Shown here: piece by piece, positions 1 to 8,947 of the stretch
Position numbering within the stretch: the stretch's first letter is position 1
How the letters are laid out: each line of letters starts with the position of its first letter
Virus record (IMG/VR): IMGVR_UViG_3300036806_000128
Coordinates: 1-39,855 of that record
Length of the DNA: 39,855 nt
Strand: one strand, 5' to 3'
Origin: a virus
The notes under the pieces: model-generated
What the model saw: the letters and a program-made list of their open reading frames with translations, nothing else
What the model was told of the DNA's origin: nothing
Database searches by the model: none
Position numbers and translations under genes: made by a program

Positions 1-2015
1 AGACGATTAATGGGAACAAAGTATTTGGCGGCAACATCAGTTTTAGTTCGGGATTGACGTTTGGCAATTTCACCGCATCCGGAACATTCACAGCGAACAA
101 TGGCGGCGCGCTGGGCGGCACGTTTACAGGGAATCCGACGTTTTCTGGAACGCCGGTGTTTAGTTCTGTGCCAACCTTCAATTCTGGGATTGGGTCAGTT
201 TCAGCCGGATCGATTACAGCGACAGAGATCGTAAGCAGCGATTACTTCTGCCCGATCATCGACAATACCGGCTTGACGGACATTTCCGCCACGTCGCAGT
301 CCTGCTTCAATACAGCGTTCACAAATGGCGAGAAACTGCGCTTTGCGAAAGGGAAATTTCTTTTCAGTACGGCCCAGAACTGGACCAACAAGCCTGGCTT
401 CAAAGTTGAATGCTCCGGCAGTCAGTATCAGATTTCTTCTCAGAGTCCGATTGCTGGCGCGGGAACAACGATCTTCCTTGGCAACACCGGGGGCGTGCTC
501 CTGGATACGACCGGAAGCGGTGATCAGAGCATTAAGAACTGCACGATTTATCTCGGCGGAACGGGCATCACAACGCCTTCGACCGTCGGAATCCGGCAAG
601 GGCGGGACAATACAGGCGGCGGTGGATCGAGCAACCCGTTTTGTTTTGCTCAAAAATTCCACTACGACAATGTAAACATCATCGATTTCACCAACAATAC
701 CAGCGCGAACACGTCACGCGGGTACGTTGGAATCTACAACGTGGGTGCAGAAAACGGTTGGTATACAAACATGGGAATTCACTCTGGAACTCCCATCGTT
801 TTGGCTGCGACAGACATCCTCAGTATCCCAAGCCCTTTTCAGCCTGCGACTGGATGTCCCGCTTCGATGACTCAAGTTCACATGGATACAGTCCTAACAG
901 ATGCATTTACTTCGGCCACGCCGAACATTGAAGCCAGCGGCACGTTTAGCGTATGGCTTACCAACCATCAGTTTCAGGGCGGCAATGCGACCATCCTGTT
1001 TGAAGGAGCGACGACAAGTAACTGGCATGTCACTGGAGCGCAGGAATCGGCAATTGCGACCTCTTATGCGATTCGTTCAACGGTCAACGTGAACGACTCC
1101 TATTTTCACATCGAAGCCCTGCCATCTACGGCGATGATTAATCCAGAGGCAAACAATCTGACGTTTGCAAATAACTTATTTGAGTTCAACTCGGACAATA
1201 CGACCGTTCCGCTGATTACGAACACGGCTACGGGGACGGCAATCAAAGGCGGCTTTGCAGTGGTTTCAGGAACCACGACCGCAGCGAATACCACCGTGAC
1301 CGGAACAGACGTGTTCGCCCCTGGCGTGACAGACGGCAATATCACATTCAACGCGGCTTCCCTCTACGAATATAAGGGCACATCGGGGCTGATCACACAC
1401 GGAACGCGCAAAGCTACGCAGTTCCTAGCCACCAGCAATGGAACATGCGCCAATCCAGCATTCGGCCTAACTTCTTCATCCACTGGTTATTTTTTGAACA
1501 CCAATACTCAATGGCAGCTCTGTTACGGATCAACCCCGATAGTATCCTTCAATGGGGTCGCGCAGAATTTCCCTGTCAGCTATATCCTGGGGTGGTCTAG
1601 CAACGCCGATCCAAATAACGCAGGCAACGATACTGGTATTTCCAGAAGTGCGGCAGATGTGCTTGCCGTGGGAAATGGAACCGCAGCCGATAGCAGTGGA
1701 ACTATTAAAGCTCGTGTGTTCCTTGCTGGCGGTGCCGCTTCAACACTTTCCGGGACTGGAGCCTGTGCAACCATCACCACGCAAACTGGCGGGTCTTCGG
1801 CTGGAAGGGCCACCTGCACGGGAACTACAGGCGCAAGCACGCTGACAATCACGCCGGGAACAACCGCAACGAATGGCTGGGTATGCTACGTGCAGGATCA
1901 GACCACACGAGCAAATCTGCTGCAGCAAACATCGAACAGCACTACGGCCTGCACTTTGACGGCGACATCAGTCACGCAGAATGATGTGTTCGTGTTCACG
2001 GCTATTGCGTTCTAG
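1..2015 (+). CDS. Tail spike/fibre protein, 5' end outside window
   Basis: The frame is open back to base 3, before the first possible start (TTG at 54), so the gene begins left of the window; about 670 residues are visible. The N-terminal part is Gly/Thr/Asn/Phe-rich with short beta repeats (TFTGNPTFSGTPVFSS). The middle has the look of a parallel beta-helix. The C-terminal ~80 residues (TLTITPGTTATNGWVCYVQD) form a compact Thr/Cys-rich module like those that end phage tail fibres. The likely role is host recognition at the tail tip. The last 14 bases overlap the 3' end of a convergent methyltransferase gene. Which receptor or polysaccharide it binds cannot be told, and no lyase residues were identified. 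Confidence 0.7.
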   Translation, partial: TINGNKVFGGNISFSSGLTFGNFTASGTFTANNGGALGGTFTGNPTFSGTPVFSSVPTFNSGIGSVSAGSITATEIVSSDYFCPIIDNTGLTDISATSQSCFNTAFTNGEKLRFAKGKFLFSTAQNWTNKPGFKVECSGSQYQISSQSPIAGAGTTIFLGNTGGVLLDTTGSGDQSIKNCTIYLGGTGITTPSTVGIRQGRDNTGGGGSSNPFCFAQKFHYDNVNIIDFTNNTSANTSRGYVGIYNVGAENGWYTNMGIHSGTPIVLAATDILSIPSPFQPATGCPASMTQVHMDTVLTDAFTSATPNIEASGTFSVWLTNHQFQGGNATILFEGATTSNWHVTGAQESAIATSYAIRSTVNVNDSYFHIEALPSTAMINPEANNLTFANNLFEFNSDNTTVPLITNTATGTAIKGGFAVVSGTTTAANTTVTGTDVFAPGVTDGNITFNAASLYEYKGTSGLITHGTRKATQFLATSNGTCANPAFGLTSSSTGYFLNTNTQWQLCYGSTPIVSFNGVAQNFPVSYILGWSSNADPNNAGNDTGISRSAADVLAVGNGTAADSSGTIKARVFLAGGAASTLSGTGACATITTQTGGSSAGRATCTGTTGASTLTITPGTTATNGWVCYVQDQTTRANLLQQTSNSTTACTLTATSVTQNDVFVFTAIAF

Positions 2016-2778
2016 CGGGTTTTAGAAGTACGTGGCAGCCCCACGTAAGAAGCTCTTGAGGCTTCATGTGTTGAAACGGTTCGGCCATTGATTTGGGCGA
2101 GGTAGGAAGGGATGGCCAGCAGTCTTGATGGATCACATTCAAGCTGAAACCAGCAGCAGCCATCATTCCCGCCATTTGCGGCCATGGAACTCGGTTGGTA
2201 TAGAAGCCGCTTTTGGCCATGAAATCTGATTCCCATGTATCCGCCGAGAAGCGCAGATTGTTTAATGCGCCGCCAAGATGGTCACGGAAGTCTATTTGAT
2301 GAGATGCAACGCCATCAGGTTTTAGAACGCGCTTCATTTCGGCAATGGTCGCGGGAAGTTCTTTGAGCCTGATGTGTTCCAGCACCGCATTGGAAAACAG
2401 GAAATCAACTGATGCTGTTGGAACTGTCCGGAGAGATGGAAGACCGTTACTCAGGTATTCGGTGTTGGGAAATGAGGCAGGTTCGGCCAAGGGTGCGGCA
2501 TCAATTAGCCAAGTTTTTGAAGCCCCAAGTTCAGCGGCGAGTTTCCCAGTGAGTAACCCGTTGCCAGGGCCCAGTTCAAGGACGGTCTTCCCTGTTAGGT
2601 CAAACAGGCCAGCAGTATTCAAGTGTTTTAAAAAGATTGAGCGCGCGGATTCTTCATTGTCCATCACGCCAGCCCGGAAAAGGTTGAGCCTCTGCCAAGT
2701 GAGAGGGGCAATGGGAAGGCGCGAGAGCACGATCTTTGCAGGGATTTTGACGTACCAAGGAATCACGGTTTTTACCAT
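2002..2778 (-). CDS. SAM-dependent class I methyltransferase (moron)
   Basis: A 258-residue protein. The class I SAM-binding motif VLELGPGNG lies at residues 66-74, the acidic post-strand-2 region is WLIDAAPL, and the motif-IV-like stretch is LFSNAVLEHI, followed by EMKRVLKPDG. This is the Methyltransf_11 pattern of small-molecule or glycan methyltransferases. It lies against the late genes, third in a coupled minus-strand cassette: its ATG overlaps the end of the 53-residue gene upstream (ATGGTAA). The position suggests lysogenic conversion rather than virion assembly. The substrate is unknown; modification of a surface sugar or lipid is one possibility, suggested only by the secreted protein in the same cassette. 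Confidence 0.75.
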   Translation of the reverse strand: MVKTVIPWYVKIPAKIVLSRLPIAPLTWQRLNLFRAGVMDNEESARSIFLKHLNTAGLFDLTGKTVLELGPGNGLLTGKLAAELGASKTWLIDAAPLAEPASFPNTEYLSNGLPSLRTVPTASVDFLFSNAVLEHIRLKELPATIAEMKRVLKPDGVASHQIDFRDHLGGALNNLRFSADTWESDFMAKSGFYTNRVPWPQMAGMMAAAGFSLNVIHQDCWPSLPTSPKSMAEPFQHMKPQELLTWGCHVLLKPARTQ

Positions 2779-2933
2779 TTCTTGCGCGGATGCCGTGGCA
2801 GCGGCTGCCCCTCAAGATCACGGGCAGCTTTATCCAGGGCATAGCTAATGCATTGCTCGTTAGTGGGATCGCCGAATCTATCGGTCAGATGTGGCCGGAT
2901 GATTTCAATGTTGAGCAGGTCTTGATCGTTCAT
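2772..2933 (-). CDS. Small 53-residue protein, unknown
   Basis: A short frame beginning MNDQDLLNIEIIRPHLTD and ending LPRHPRKKW. Its ATG shares ATGA with the stop of the secreted-protein gene upstream, and its stop falls inside ATGGTAA at the methyltransferase start. Coupling on both sides is the main argument that it is real. The first half is acidic and probably helical, the tail is basic. It has no signal peptide, membrane segment or cysteine pair. No family recognised. Confidence 0.6.
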   Translation of the reverse strand: MNDQDLLNIEIIRPHLTDRFGDPTNEQCISYALDKAARDLEGQPLPRHPRKKW

Positions 2934-3262
2934 TTTTCGCGCTTCATTATGGCTTTGCAGATATCTTTTGCCGCATTCGATATTTTGTGCGACATCCCAG
3001 AGGCTACAACCTCTGCATCCTGATTATAAATGAACCACTCTTGCTGATGGCCGCCCCAAGTGGTTTCGTTCCATGTTTTTGAGTCCCAGACTATAGCAAG
3101 GTCAGCTTCTTTCAGGTCGCCAACGATTTTGATTGCCGGACAGGCCTTGTTGAGATTGCTCACTTGCTGAGCATCCCCCGGGTGATGGCCCCTGTCAGAA
3201 ACGTAAACCTTGGTTGCTGCAAATAGCGGCGAGCAGAGCAGTACAACGAGCAAGACTTTCAT
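2930..3262 (-). CDS. Small secreted protein, unknown
   Basis: A 110-residue protein with a clear N-terminal signal peptide (MKVLLVVLLCSPLFAATK, cleavage probably near residue 16). The mature part reads VYVSDRGHHPGDAQQ and then a mixed alpha/beta region with many Trp residues (WDSKTWNETTWGGHQQEW), ending in a basic helix. It is the first gene of a three-gene minus-strand cassette and shares ATGA with the next gene. It is likely periplasmic and expressed from the prophage. Function is not recognised. A candidate -10 box lies 10 bases upstream of the ATG. Confidence 0.65.
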   Translation of the reverse strand: MKVLLVVLLCSPLFAATKVYVSDRGHHPGDAQQVSNLNKACPAIKIVGDLKEADLAIVWDSKTWNETTWGGHQQEWFIYNQDAEVVASGMSHKISNAAKDICKAIMKREK

Positions 3263-3272
3263 AGCGCGCGGG

Positions 3273-3278
3273 ATTTTA
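3273..3278 (-). promoter_or_regulatory. Candidate -10 box for the minus-strand cassette
   Basis: On the minus strand TAAAAT (5 of 6 matches to TATAAT) ends 10 bases before the ATG at 3262. No convincing -35 is seen at 16-18 bases. If used, the transcript would start only a few bases before the start codon. Tentative; it sits inside the start region of the portal gene. Confidence 0.3.
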
Positions 3279-3287
3279 CCTCAAACA

Positions 3288-5654
3288 ATGGCCACAAAGC
3301 CAGTAACGCCCAATCCGGCACAACGGAAACAGCAGCCGCAAAGCCCCTCGGATCAAGCCCTTTTGGAGTTGGGCGACAAGATTTTTAAGCGCGATTCGAA
3401 AAACCGCCACGCAGAAGACCGCGCATGGTTTCAGGCAGCACTGTTCTACCAGCTTAAGCAGTGGATCACTTCGGGAGCGAATGGCCGCTGGGAGATACAG
3501 AAGAATGATCCCAAAAAGCCTATCCCGATGCCGGTAAGCGATTACTTCTCGAAGACCATCAATGCAAACTCGAACAGCCTGGGCGCAGCTATCCCAGAGA
3601 TGATCGCCACGCCGAATGATCAGAACTCAAACACACGGCGCGCGGCAACAGCCGCAGAGAATGCATTTGATGAGATGGACAAAGAATCGGGCATGGACAT
3701 CCTGAACCCGATTGCGGCAAAACATTGTGTTCTTTGGGGTTTGGCCTGCACGAAAGAAACGGTAGACATGTCAGAGAGCGCCGGCATGATGGACCTGCCC
3801 GGTGTTGATCTGACCGAGCAAAGCGTAAAAATATGTCCGAACTGCGGATACATGTCAGTGGGCCAGCAGCCCGGGCAATTACCAGAGCAAAACCCGCTCC
3901 AGGAAGCGAACAAGGCGGCAATGGGCGGCGTGGCCTTTGGCGATCCCGGTCCTCAGCCAGACCAGTTGACAGGCGAGCCAGCGCAGGAGCTTTGCCCAGA
4001 TTGCGGTTCGCCGCTTGAAACTGAAACGCTGCATGATCTGGCGTTCAGCCAGGGCCAGTCATTTGCCAAAGGCAAACTGTGTACGGAAGTGGTGCCGATT
4101 CTTGAAATCTATCTTCCGCGCGATTGCCGCGACCCGAATCTTGCCAAGCGGATCACGCACAAATACCGCAAGCCCAAAGAGGAATCTGAAGACCTTTATC
4201 CCGACGCCGGCGAGCTGCCTACAGAGGGACGCAACGACGCTTCACAGTTTTACATGGAATCCCTGCGCGGGCTGGTCATGGGTACCATGCAATCGGATGA
4301 CATGGTCAGCTTCACCGAAATTTGGGCTGACTGGACGCAACTGAATCGGGACACCCGTGAAGCGATTGAGCAGGAATGGGGCAATGAGCCATCGAACGTG
4401 ATTGGCTACGATGGCATGACCCGGCTGCAGGCAGCGAAACGATACGGCATCTACTGGATTTTCGTGAAAGACAAGGTCCTGGTTAAGAGCGAGAACCCAT
4501 GGGACGGCAAAAAGTGCTTCACATTCTACCCATGGGAAAAAGACCCAGCATCGCCCTATCCAAAAGGCCTGGCTGTTCCGCTGATTCCCAAGCAAAAGCA
4601 GCTCAACCGGCTGGACTGCATGATGGAGTTGAGCGAGCAGACCAACGGCGTAGGAAAGCTCATGGCGCCGATTCAGCAGATGTCGAACTTCAAGCCCACC
4701 GGTAATCCGGTCGACGTTTACTGGTATGACGGTGCAGACGGTAAACAAAAACCTGAGTTTACTTTGCCTAATCCCTATGGTCCTGCTCTGCCATCAAAGC
4801 GTGCGGCCCTGATTCAGGACTTCCGCGAGTTGGGCTATACGCAGGGAGTGAGCCAGGGCGACAATCCAGGCGGTGGCGTGAACTCTTTCCGCGGCATCGC
4901 CTATCTAGGCGCCAAGGCAGAGGAAAACATTCAGACTCAGCGGTTTCTCTGGGAACAGGGCCACAAACTGCGCAAAGAGCTGCTGTTGATCATGGCGCGC
5001 AAAGTCTGGGATGATCCACGCAAGGCCCGCGTAGCAGGTTTCAATGGAAAGTTCGGCATGATGGAGCTGACCGGCGATTCCCTGATGGGAGATTACGGGA
5101 TTGACGTTCGCAAGGGCTCTTCTAGGCCAAAAACGCGGGAAGAAAAACTCAATTCGCTTCAGATTGCGGCTTCCGCTGGTTTGGTCAACATGCAGGACCC
5201 GCAAACCCGCGAATATGCGCTGGACGAACTCGACATCACGGAAGTTGATCAGGCAGATCACTACAACTATACGAAAGTGGACCGCGACCTTGAGAAGTTG
5301 AAGCAAGGTCTGATGCCGTTTGAGTCGCCGTTCCAGAAATGGGACATATGGGTACAGACGCTGGGCATGTACACGCTGACGGAAGAGTTTGAAGAACTTG
5401 ATCCAGCGATCCAGCACGGCATTCTGATGTATTGCCAGTACTGCTCAGACAAACTGGCAGCCGTGACGCAAGGTATTCCACCGGATCCATTGGCGGCAAA
5501 CAGGGCTTTTGCTGCGGCGGTGCATGGCGGCAATGATCAGAATCCGCTCAATGGCATACCCGGCCAGACACAGCAGACAGGGAACGTCGAAAGCGCTGTG
5601 CAGAATCAGGGTAACGCATTTGCAAGCAAAGTTTCGCCGGCATCACCGGCATAG
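3288..5654 (+). CDS. Portal protein (podovirus-type, head-tail connector)
   Basis: 788 residues from ATG 3288. An in-frame extension back to 3210 runs through the divergent signal-peptide gene and is unlikely. The length and N-terminal helical region fit large podovirus portals that form the dodecameric DNA gateway at one capsid vertex. The stretch KQLNRLDCMMELSEQ followed by GKLMAPIQQM resembles the long-helix core of this class. Two CxxC pairs (C183/C186 and C236/C239) form a probable zinc ribbon inserted in the wing region, which is not usual for portals. The C-terminus is Gln/Asn/Pro-rich. It is followed nine bases later by a small protein, and downstream by scaffold and capsid, the standard order. 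Terminase is not upstream in this window. Confidence 0.8.
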   Translation: MATKPVTPNPAQRKQQPQSPSDQALLELGDKIFKRDSKNRHAEDRAWFQAALFYQLKQWITSGANGRWEIQKNDPKKPIPMPVSDYFSKTINANSNSLGAAIPEMIATPNDQNSNTRRAATAAENAFDEMDKESGMDILNPIAAKHCVLWGLACTKETVDMSESAGMMDLPGVDLTEQSVKICPNCGYMSVGQQPGQLPEQNPLQEANKAAMGGVAFGDPGPQPDQLTGEPAQELCPDCGSPLETETLHDLAFSQGQSFAKGKLCTEVVPILEIYLPRDCRDPNLAKRITHKYRKPKEESEDLYPDAGELPTEGRNDASQFYMESLRGLVMGTMQSDDMVSFTEIWADWTQLNRDTREAIEQEWGNEPSNVIGYDGMTRLQAAKRYGIYWIFVKDKVLVKSENPWDGKKCFTFYPWEKDPASPYPKGLAVPLIPKQKQLNRLDCMMELSEQTNGVGKLMAPIQQMSNFKPTGNPVDVYWYDGADGKQKPEFTLPNPYGPALPSKRAALIQDFRELGYTQGVSQGDNPGGGVNSFRGIAYLGAKAEENIQTQRFLWEQGHKLRKELLLIMARKVWDDPRKARVAGFNGKFGMMELTGDSLMGDYGIDVRKGSSRPKTREEKLNSLQIAASAGLVNMQDPQTREYALDELDITEVDQADHYNYTKVDRDLEKLKQGLMPFESPFQKWDIWVQTLGMYTLTEEFEELDPAIQHGILMYCQYCSDKLAAVTQGIPPDPLAANRAFAAAVHGGNDQNPLNGIPGQTQQTGNVESAVQNQGNAFASKVSPASPA

Positions 5655-5662
5655 GAGAGAGT

Positions 5663-6007
5663 ATGGCACTCGGTGTGAAGTTAACAAATTTGTCGGCAAA
5701 CTCTGGCGTTCAGCGCAAGCCGCCAGGCGATAAGTTCATGGCACAGGTCGAAATCGCATTCGATAACGCTTACCCAACCAATGGCTACCTGATTGACAGC
5801 CCAACGCTCGCCGCATTGCTGGGATGGTCCGCGGTGGAGATGGTGCAGCCAACATGCATGGGCCCGAACGTGAGCGCCGCTATCGGTGATTTCAGCTACG
5901 ACCAGGCCAACAAGAAAATCAAACTATTCACGGCAGCCGGCGTCGAGGTCGGCAACGGCGTGGATGTTTCGGCAGCGAAGCTCTACGCGCTTGTGTTCGG
6001 CAGCTAA
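5663..6007 (+). CDS. Small virion-associated protein, unknown
   Basis: 114 residues starting MALGVKLTNLSANSG after a strong ribosome site (AGGAGAGAGT). It is predicted mostly beta, with a YDQANKKIKLF strand and an alternating Gly/Val C-terminus (VGNGVDVSAAKLYALVF). It has no signal peptide or membrane segment. Its place between portal and scaffold, and its size, fit a head decoration or stabilisation protein, but that is inference from position. No named family recognised. Confidence 0.55.
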   Translation: MALGVKLTNLSANSGVQRKPPGDKFMAQVEIAFDNAYPTNGYLIDSPTLAALLGWSAVEMVQPTCMGPNVSAAIGDFSYDQANKKIKLFTAAGVEVGNGVDVSAAKLYALVFGS

Positions 6008-6009
6008 TC

Positions 6010-6198
6010 ATGTCTGATCAAAGCAAAACAATTGCCTTCAAAAACTGGCAGGAGTCATCTGATCCGCTTCGCCCATTGAAGATCTTCCTTCGTAGAGCAT
6101 GGTGCGCGATTCGCGGCTATCACAAGGCTGACCTTAACCAGTTATATTGCGGCAGTTGCAACTCTTACATGTTTGAAAAGCGATTCGAGAAGAGATAG
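6010..6198 (+). CDS. Small CxxC protein, unknown
   Basis: 62 residues, starting two bases after the previous stop. It is basic (LRRAW, FEKRFEKR) with one CxxC (LYCGSCNSYMF), plus Cys and His upstream (RAWCAIRGYH) that could complete a metal site. It resembles small zinc-knuckle proteins scattered in phage genomes. Role unknown. The close spacing argues that it is translated with its neighbours. Confidence 0.5.
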   Translation: MSDQSKTIAFKNWQESSDPLRPLKIFLRRAWCAIRGYHKADLNQLYCGSCNSYMFEKRFEKR

Positions 6199-6233
6199 GC
6201 GCGCACAGTTTCAGGGGCGCGGTTAACGACCTG

Positions 6234-6301
6234 GAGGCTACGGCCTCACGCGGTTCGATTCCGCACAAAAGTGGATGGACACAACCTGACTCCAATCAGG
6301 T
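6234..6301 (+). other. Structured, tRNA-like leader upstream of scaffold gene
   Basis: The 194-base gap before the scaffold gene contains a chain of hairpins. A perfect 5-bp stem closed by a UACG tetraloop lies at 6234-6247 (GAGGC/GCCTC). A T-arm look-alike lies at 6250-6264 (GCGG, loop TTCGATT, CCGC). A 6-bp hairpin lies at 6284-6301 (ACCTGA/TCAGGT). The second matches the tRNA T-loop consensus but no matching 5' acceptor or D arm is found, so it is not a complete tRNA. It could be a decayed class II tRNA or a regulatory leader. Confidence 0.35.
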
Positions 6302-6348
6302 GCGCTCCTGAAAAATTCAGTAATTTAACAATTCAAAAGCCATTCGGA

Positions 6349-6366
6349 GGCCGCTCAAGGGCGGCC
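6349..6366 (+). terminator. GC hairpin before scaffold gene
   Basis: GGCCGC / GCGGCC stem with a short loop, followed by TTTACGTTT. It is terminator-like but the T-tract is interrupted, so partial termination or mRNA protection is as likely. A near-identical hairpin stands at 8948-8967. Confidence 0.4.
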
Positions 6367-6392
6367 TTTACGTTTGAGCGAAAGGATGAATC

Positions 6393-7544
6393 ATGGCAAC
6401 TTCGAATATTACTCCCAATCCCGGCGGCACCTCATCAGGCGATGGCGGCGGAACGCCTGCAAGTTCACCGACACAGCCAGTTCATAGCTCTGATCGTGCA
6501 TTGGCCAATTACAACAGCGGCGATCCCGCAAAAGGCGGCGCTGCACCAGCAGTAGATCCAGCGAAACCGGCTGTAGTTGATCCGGCCAAGCCAGCAGGCG
6601 GTGATCCTGCACCGGCAGGCGACATCGCAGGGCTTGATCTAGCAGGATTGCTTGGCGATGACCTAGCCGCGACTGATCCCGCGAAACCGGCCGTTGCGGA
6701 CCCGGCGGCAGCAGCGATTGATCCGAACGCTGATCCGCTGGAAGCGCTGAAAGACAATCCGCGCGTCGTGGAATTGAAGGCAGCAGAAGCGGCCGTGAAA
6801 GACGCGATGAGCGCTTCGCCAGAGTGGATCAAAGAACCGGCGCACCTGACAGCGGCTGTACAAGATGCGGCTGTGCTCTGGGACGTGACTAAGGGTAAAC
6901 AGAAGGTTGATGTCATTCTGGACGCGGCCAAGGCTAACACTCCTGAGACGTATCAGCAGATTCTGGGCGATCTGAAGGCTTATCTGGAACGTGCAGGCAT
7001 CCAGGTAGCAGCGCCGGCGGCAATCGATCCCGCGAACATGACGCCCGAGCAGAAGCAGTTGGCTGCTATCCAGAAGGAATTGGATGAGCGCAAGGCCAAT
7101 GACAAAAAGGCCGAAGAGACACGCAAGCAGACCGAGTTTGCCGCGCGGATCAATAGCACCAAAAAGACGATCCTCGAAACCAAGATGCCCGAACTACTGA
7201 AAGACACGATTTTCGAGGGCGAAGGCGAACTCTTCTTGGGTCTGATTGGCCAGCAGCTTCTGCCCAAAACAGCAGAGTTGATTGCTGCAGCTGAAAAAGG
7301 CGATTTCAAGATGCTGGAAACGGCAGTCAAGGTCGCACGCTCCACTGAAGCCAAGCGGTTCAAGGCCCGTATCGATCGCGCCATCGAACTGCAGAAGAAA
7401 AAAGTCTTGACCATTCCGAAGCAGCCAGTGGCAGGCGCGCCAGCAGCAGGCGATCCCGCAGCGCAGCCAGTCACGGCGCAGGCCACAGCCGAAGCACGGC
7501 GCAAGAGCATGGCTGCGGCATTAAAGACCGGCAACGCCAGCTAA
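6393..7544 (+). CDS. Capsid scaffolding protein (probable)
   Basis: 383 residues, preceded by GAAAGGATGAATC. The first ~130 residues are low-complexity with repeated DPAKPA units (VDPAKPAVVDPAKPAGGDPA). The rest is highly charged and helical, with long Lys/Glu stretches (ELDERKANDKKAEETRKQ) and a basic C-terminus (EARRKSMAAALK). Disordered, acidic to helical composition directly between portal and major capsid gene is the classic profile of a P22-type scaffold that guides procapsid assembly and is then released. No protease domain is seen. The call rests on position and composition, not on a conserved motif. Confidence 0.65.
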   Translation: MATSNITPNPGGTSSGDGGGTPASSPTQPVHSSDRALANYNSGDPAKGGAAPAVDPAKPAVVDPAKPAGGDPAPAGDIAGLDLAGLLGDDLAATDPAKPAVADPAAAAIDPNADPLEALKDNPRVVELKAAEAAVKDAMSASPEWIKEPAHLTAAVQDAAVLWDVTKGKQKVDVILDAAKANTPETYQQILGDLKAYLERAGIQVAAPAAIDPANMTPEQKQLAAIQKELDERKANDKKAEETRKQTEFAARINSTKKTILETKMPELLKDTIFEGEGELFLGLIGQQLLPKTAELIAAAEKGDFKMLETAVKVARSTEAKRFKARIDRAIELQKKKVLTIPKQPVAGAPAAGDPAAQPVTAQATAEARRKSMAAALKTGNAS

Positions 7545-7683
7545 AAACGATTTTCAGTACGACTTCCACAGACAAGAGTCTTTACCAGGCTTTACGCCTA
7601 CGGGCGGGCCGATAGGGATTGACGCTTCCTGCTGAGAACCGCCGTTACCCACACGGCTATTTCACTTGAGGTGTAAACCCACT

Positions 7684-8928
7684 ATGGCCGATGCAGGAAC
7701 AATCTCGCGTATTGGCAATCTGCTGAAAAATACCTACGGGCCCGATTACATCGTAGACCAGCAGAATAAGGCGGCGGTAACTCGGAAAGATTTTTCGAAC
7801 GCTCCCGAATCCGCGCGCATGGGCGGCGACCACTACGAATTTCCAATCAAAGTAGGCGGAAACCGCGCGTCCGTTCAATTCCAGGCTTCAGACGATCCTT
7901 TGGCTGCGGCTGGGCGCCAGAACAATCAGAAATTCCAGATCTTTGACCGCCTGTTGACCGCTAACATCCGCGTCTTTGAGAAGGACATCAAGAACTCTGA
8001 AACCAACCAGCAGGCCTTCGTCAACACGCTGGACGATGAAGTCAACGGCGTGCTCGAAGACACCATGAAGGTCGCGAACGTCGATACCTTCATGGACGGT
8101 TCTGGCATCCGTGGCACCATCTCCGCGGGCGCGAACAACGCTAGCCAGACCCTGACAGTCGGGACCACGTTTGGGCAGTTTGGCTCGCGCTATCTCCAGC
8201 CCAATGACGTCGTTGACGTGTTTGATTCCACGCTGACCACGTCTCGCACCGGCGGCAACGGCGTCAAGATCAATACAATCACCCGCTCCGTGAACGGCGG
8301 CGCCGCTACCGTTGTTTTTGCCAACGCCGTCAACACCACGACCGGCGATATCGTCGTGTGGGGCGCAGGCAAGGTCAACAAAGCCTACATGGGGCTTTGG
8401 GGCGCTACCAACAACGGCACCGAAACCTTCCAGAACGTGAGCCGTTCGTCCCAGCCCATCACCAAGGGAACGGTTGTGGACGCGGGCGGCAATGGATTGC
8501 TGGAATCACATCTGCAGCAGCTTTTGAGCGGCGTTGAAATCGCAACTGGCGATGGCAACACAGTAAAAGAGTTCCGCACCGCCCAGGCACAGTTCGATTC
8601 CTATGTTGGCCTGGGATTTGCGCAGAAGCGGTTCATGGACAACAAGCTCGACAAGGGCTTCCAGCAAGTGGATTACAACGGCCTGCCCTTCAAAAAGGAT
8701 GTGGACGCCCCGCCAGCAGCGATCTTCGGCCTGAACATGGAATACGTTCAGAACGGAATCGCCGTACCGCTGGACTGGATGGACCGTGACGGCCAGATGC
8801 TCAAATGGGACCGTGGCTATGCAGCCTGGGTTGCCATCCTGACCGAAATGGGCAATTACTGCTATCCGCGTCCGAACGCGCTGGGCCGGATTCAGGCGTT
8901 GTCAGTCGGCAACTTCTACCAGCAATAA
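7684..8928 (+). CDS. Major capsid protein
   Basis: 414 residues from ATG 7684, with GAGGTG upstream; an earlier in-frame TTG at 7666 lies within that ribosome site and is rejected. It starts MADAGTISRIGNLLKNTYGP, and the central part is rich in Gly/Asn/Thr beta strands (VNGGAATVVFANAVNTTTGD). The C-terminal half, with WDRGYAAWVAILTEMGNY and PNALGRIQAL, resembles the ends of HK97-fold coat proteins of non-tape-measure phages. It follows the scaffold gene, as expected. It should be the most abundant virion protein. The subfamily cannot be fixed without a structural search. Confidence 0.75.
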   Translation: MADAGTISRIGNLLKNTYGPDYIVDQQNKAAVTRKDFSNAPESARMGGDHYEFPIKVGGNRASVQFQASDDPLAAAGRQNNQKFQIFDRLLTANIRVFEKDIKNSETNQQAFVNTLDDEVNGVLEDTMKVANVDTFMDGSGIRGTISAGANNASQTLTVGTTFGQFGSRYLQPNDVVDVFDSTLTTSRTGGNGVKINTITRSVNGGAATVVFANAVNTTTGDIVVWGAGKVNKAYMGLWGATNNGTETFQNVSRSSQPITKGTVVDAGGNGLLESHLQQLLSGVEIATGDGNTVKEFRTAQAQFDSYVGLGFAQKRFMDNKLDKGFQQVDYNGLPFKKDVDAPPAAIFGLNMEYVQNGIAVPLDWMDRDGQMLKWDRGYAAWVAILTEMGNYCYPRPNALGRIQALSVGNFYQQ

Positions 8929-8947
8929 CCTCTTTCCAGAAACCCAA

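Noticed and set aside
201-662. 153-residue minus-strand frame within the tail spike gene
   Set aside because: Shadow of the strongly patterned spike frame; no start signal and no recognisable domain.
6187-6270. Complete tRNA gene before the scaffold gene
   Set aside because: A T-arm-like element is clear but no pairing 5' acceptor strand, D arm or anticodon arm could be found.
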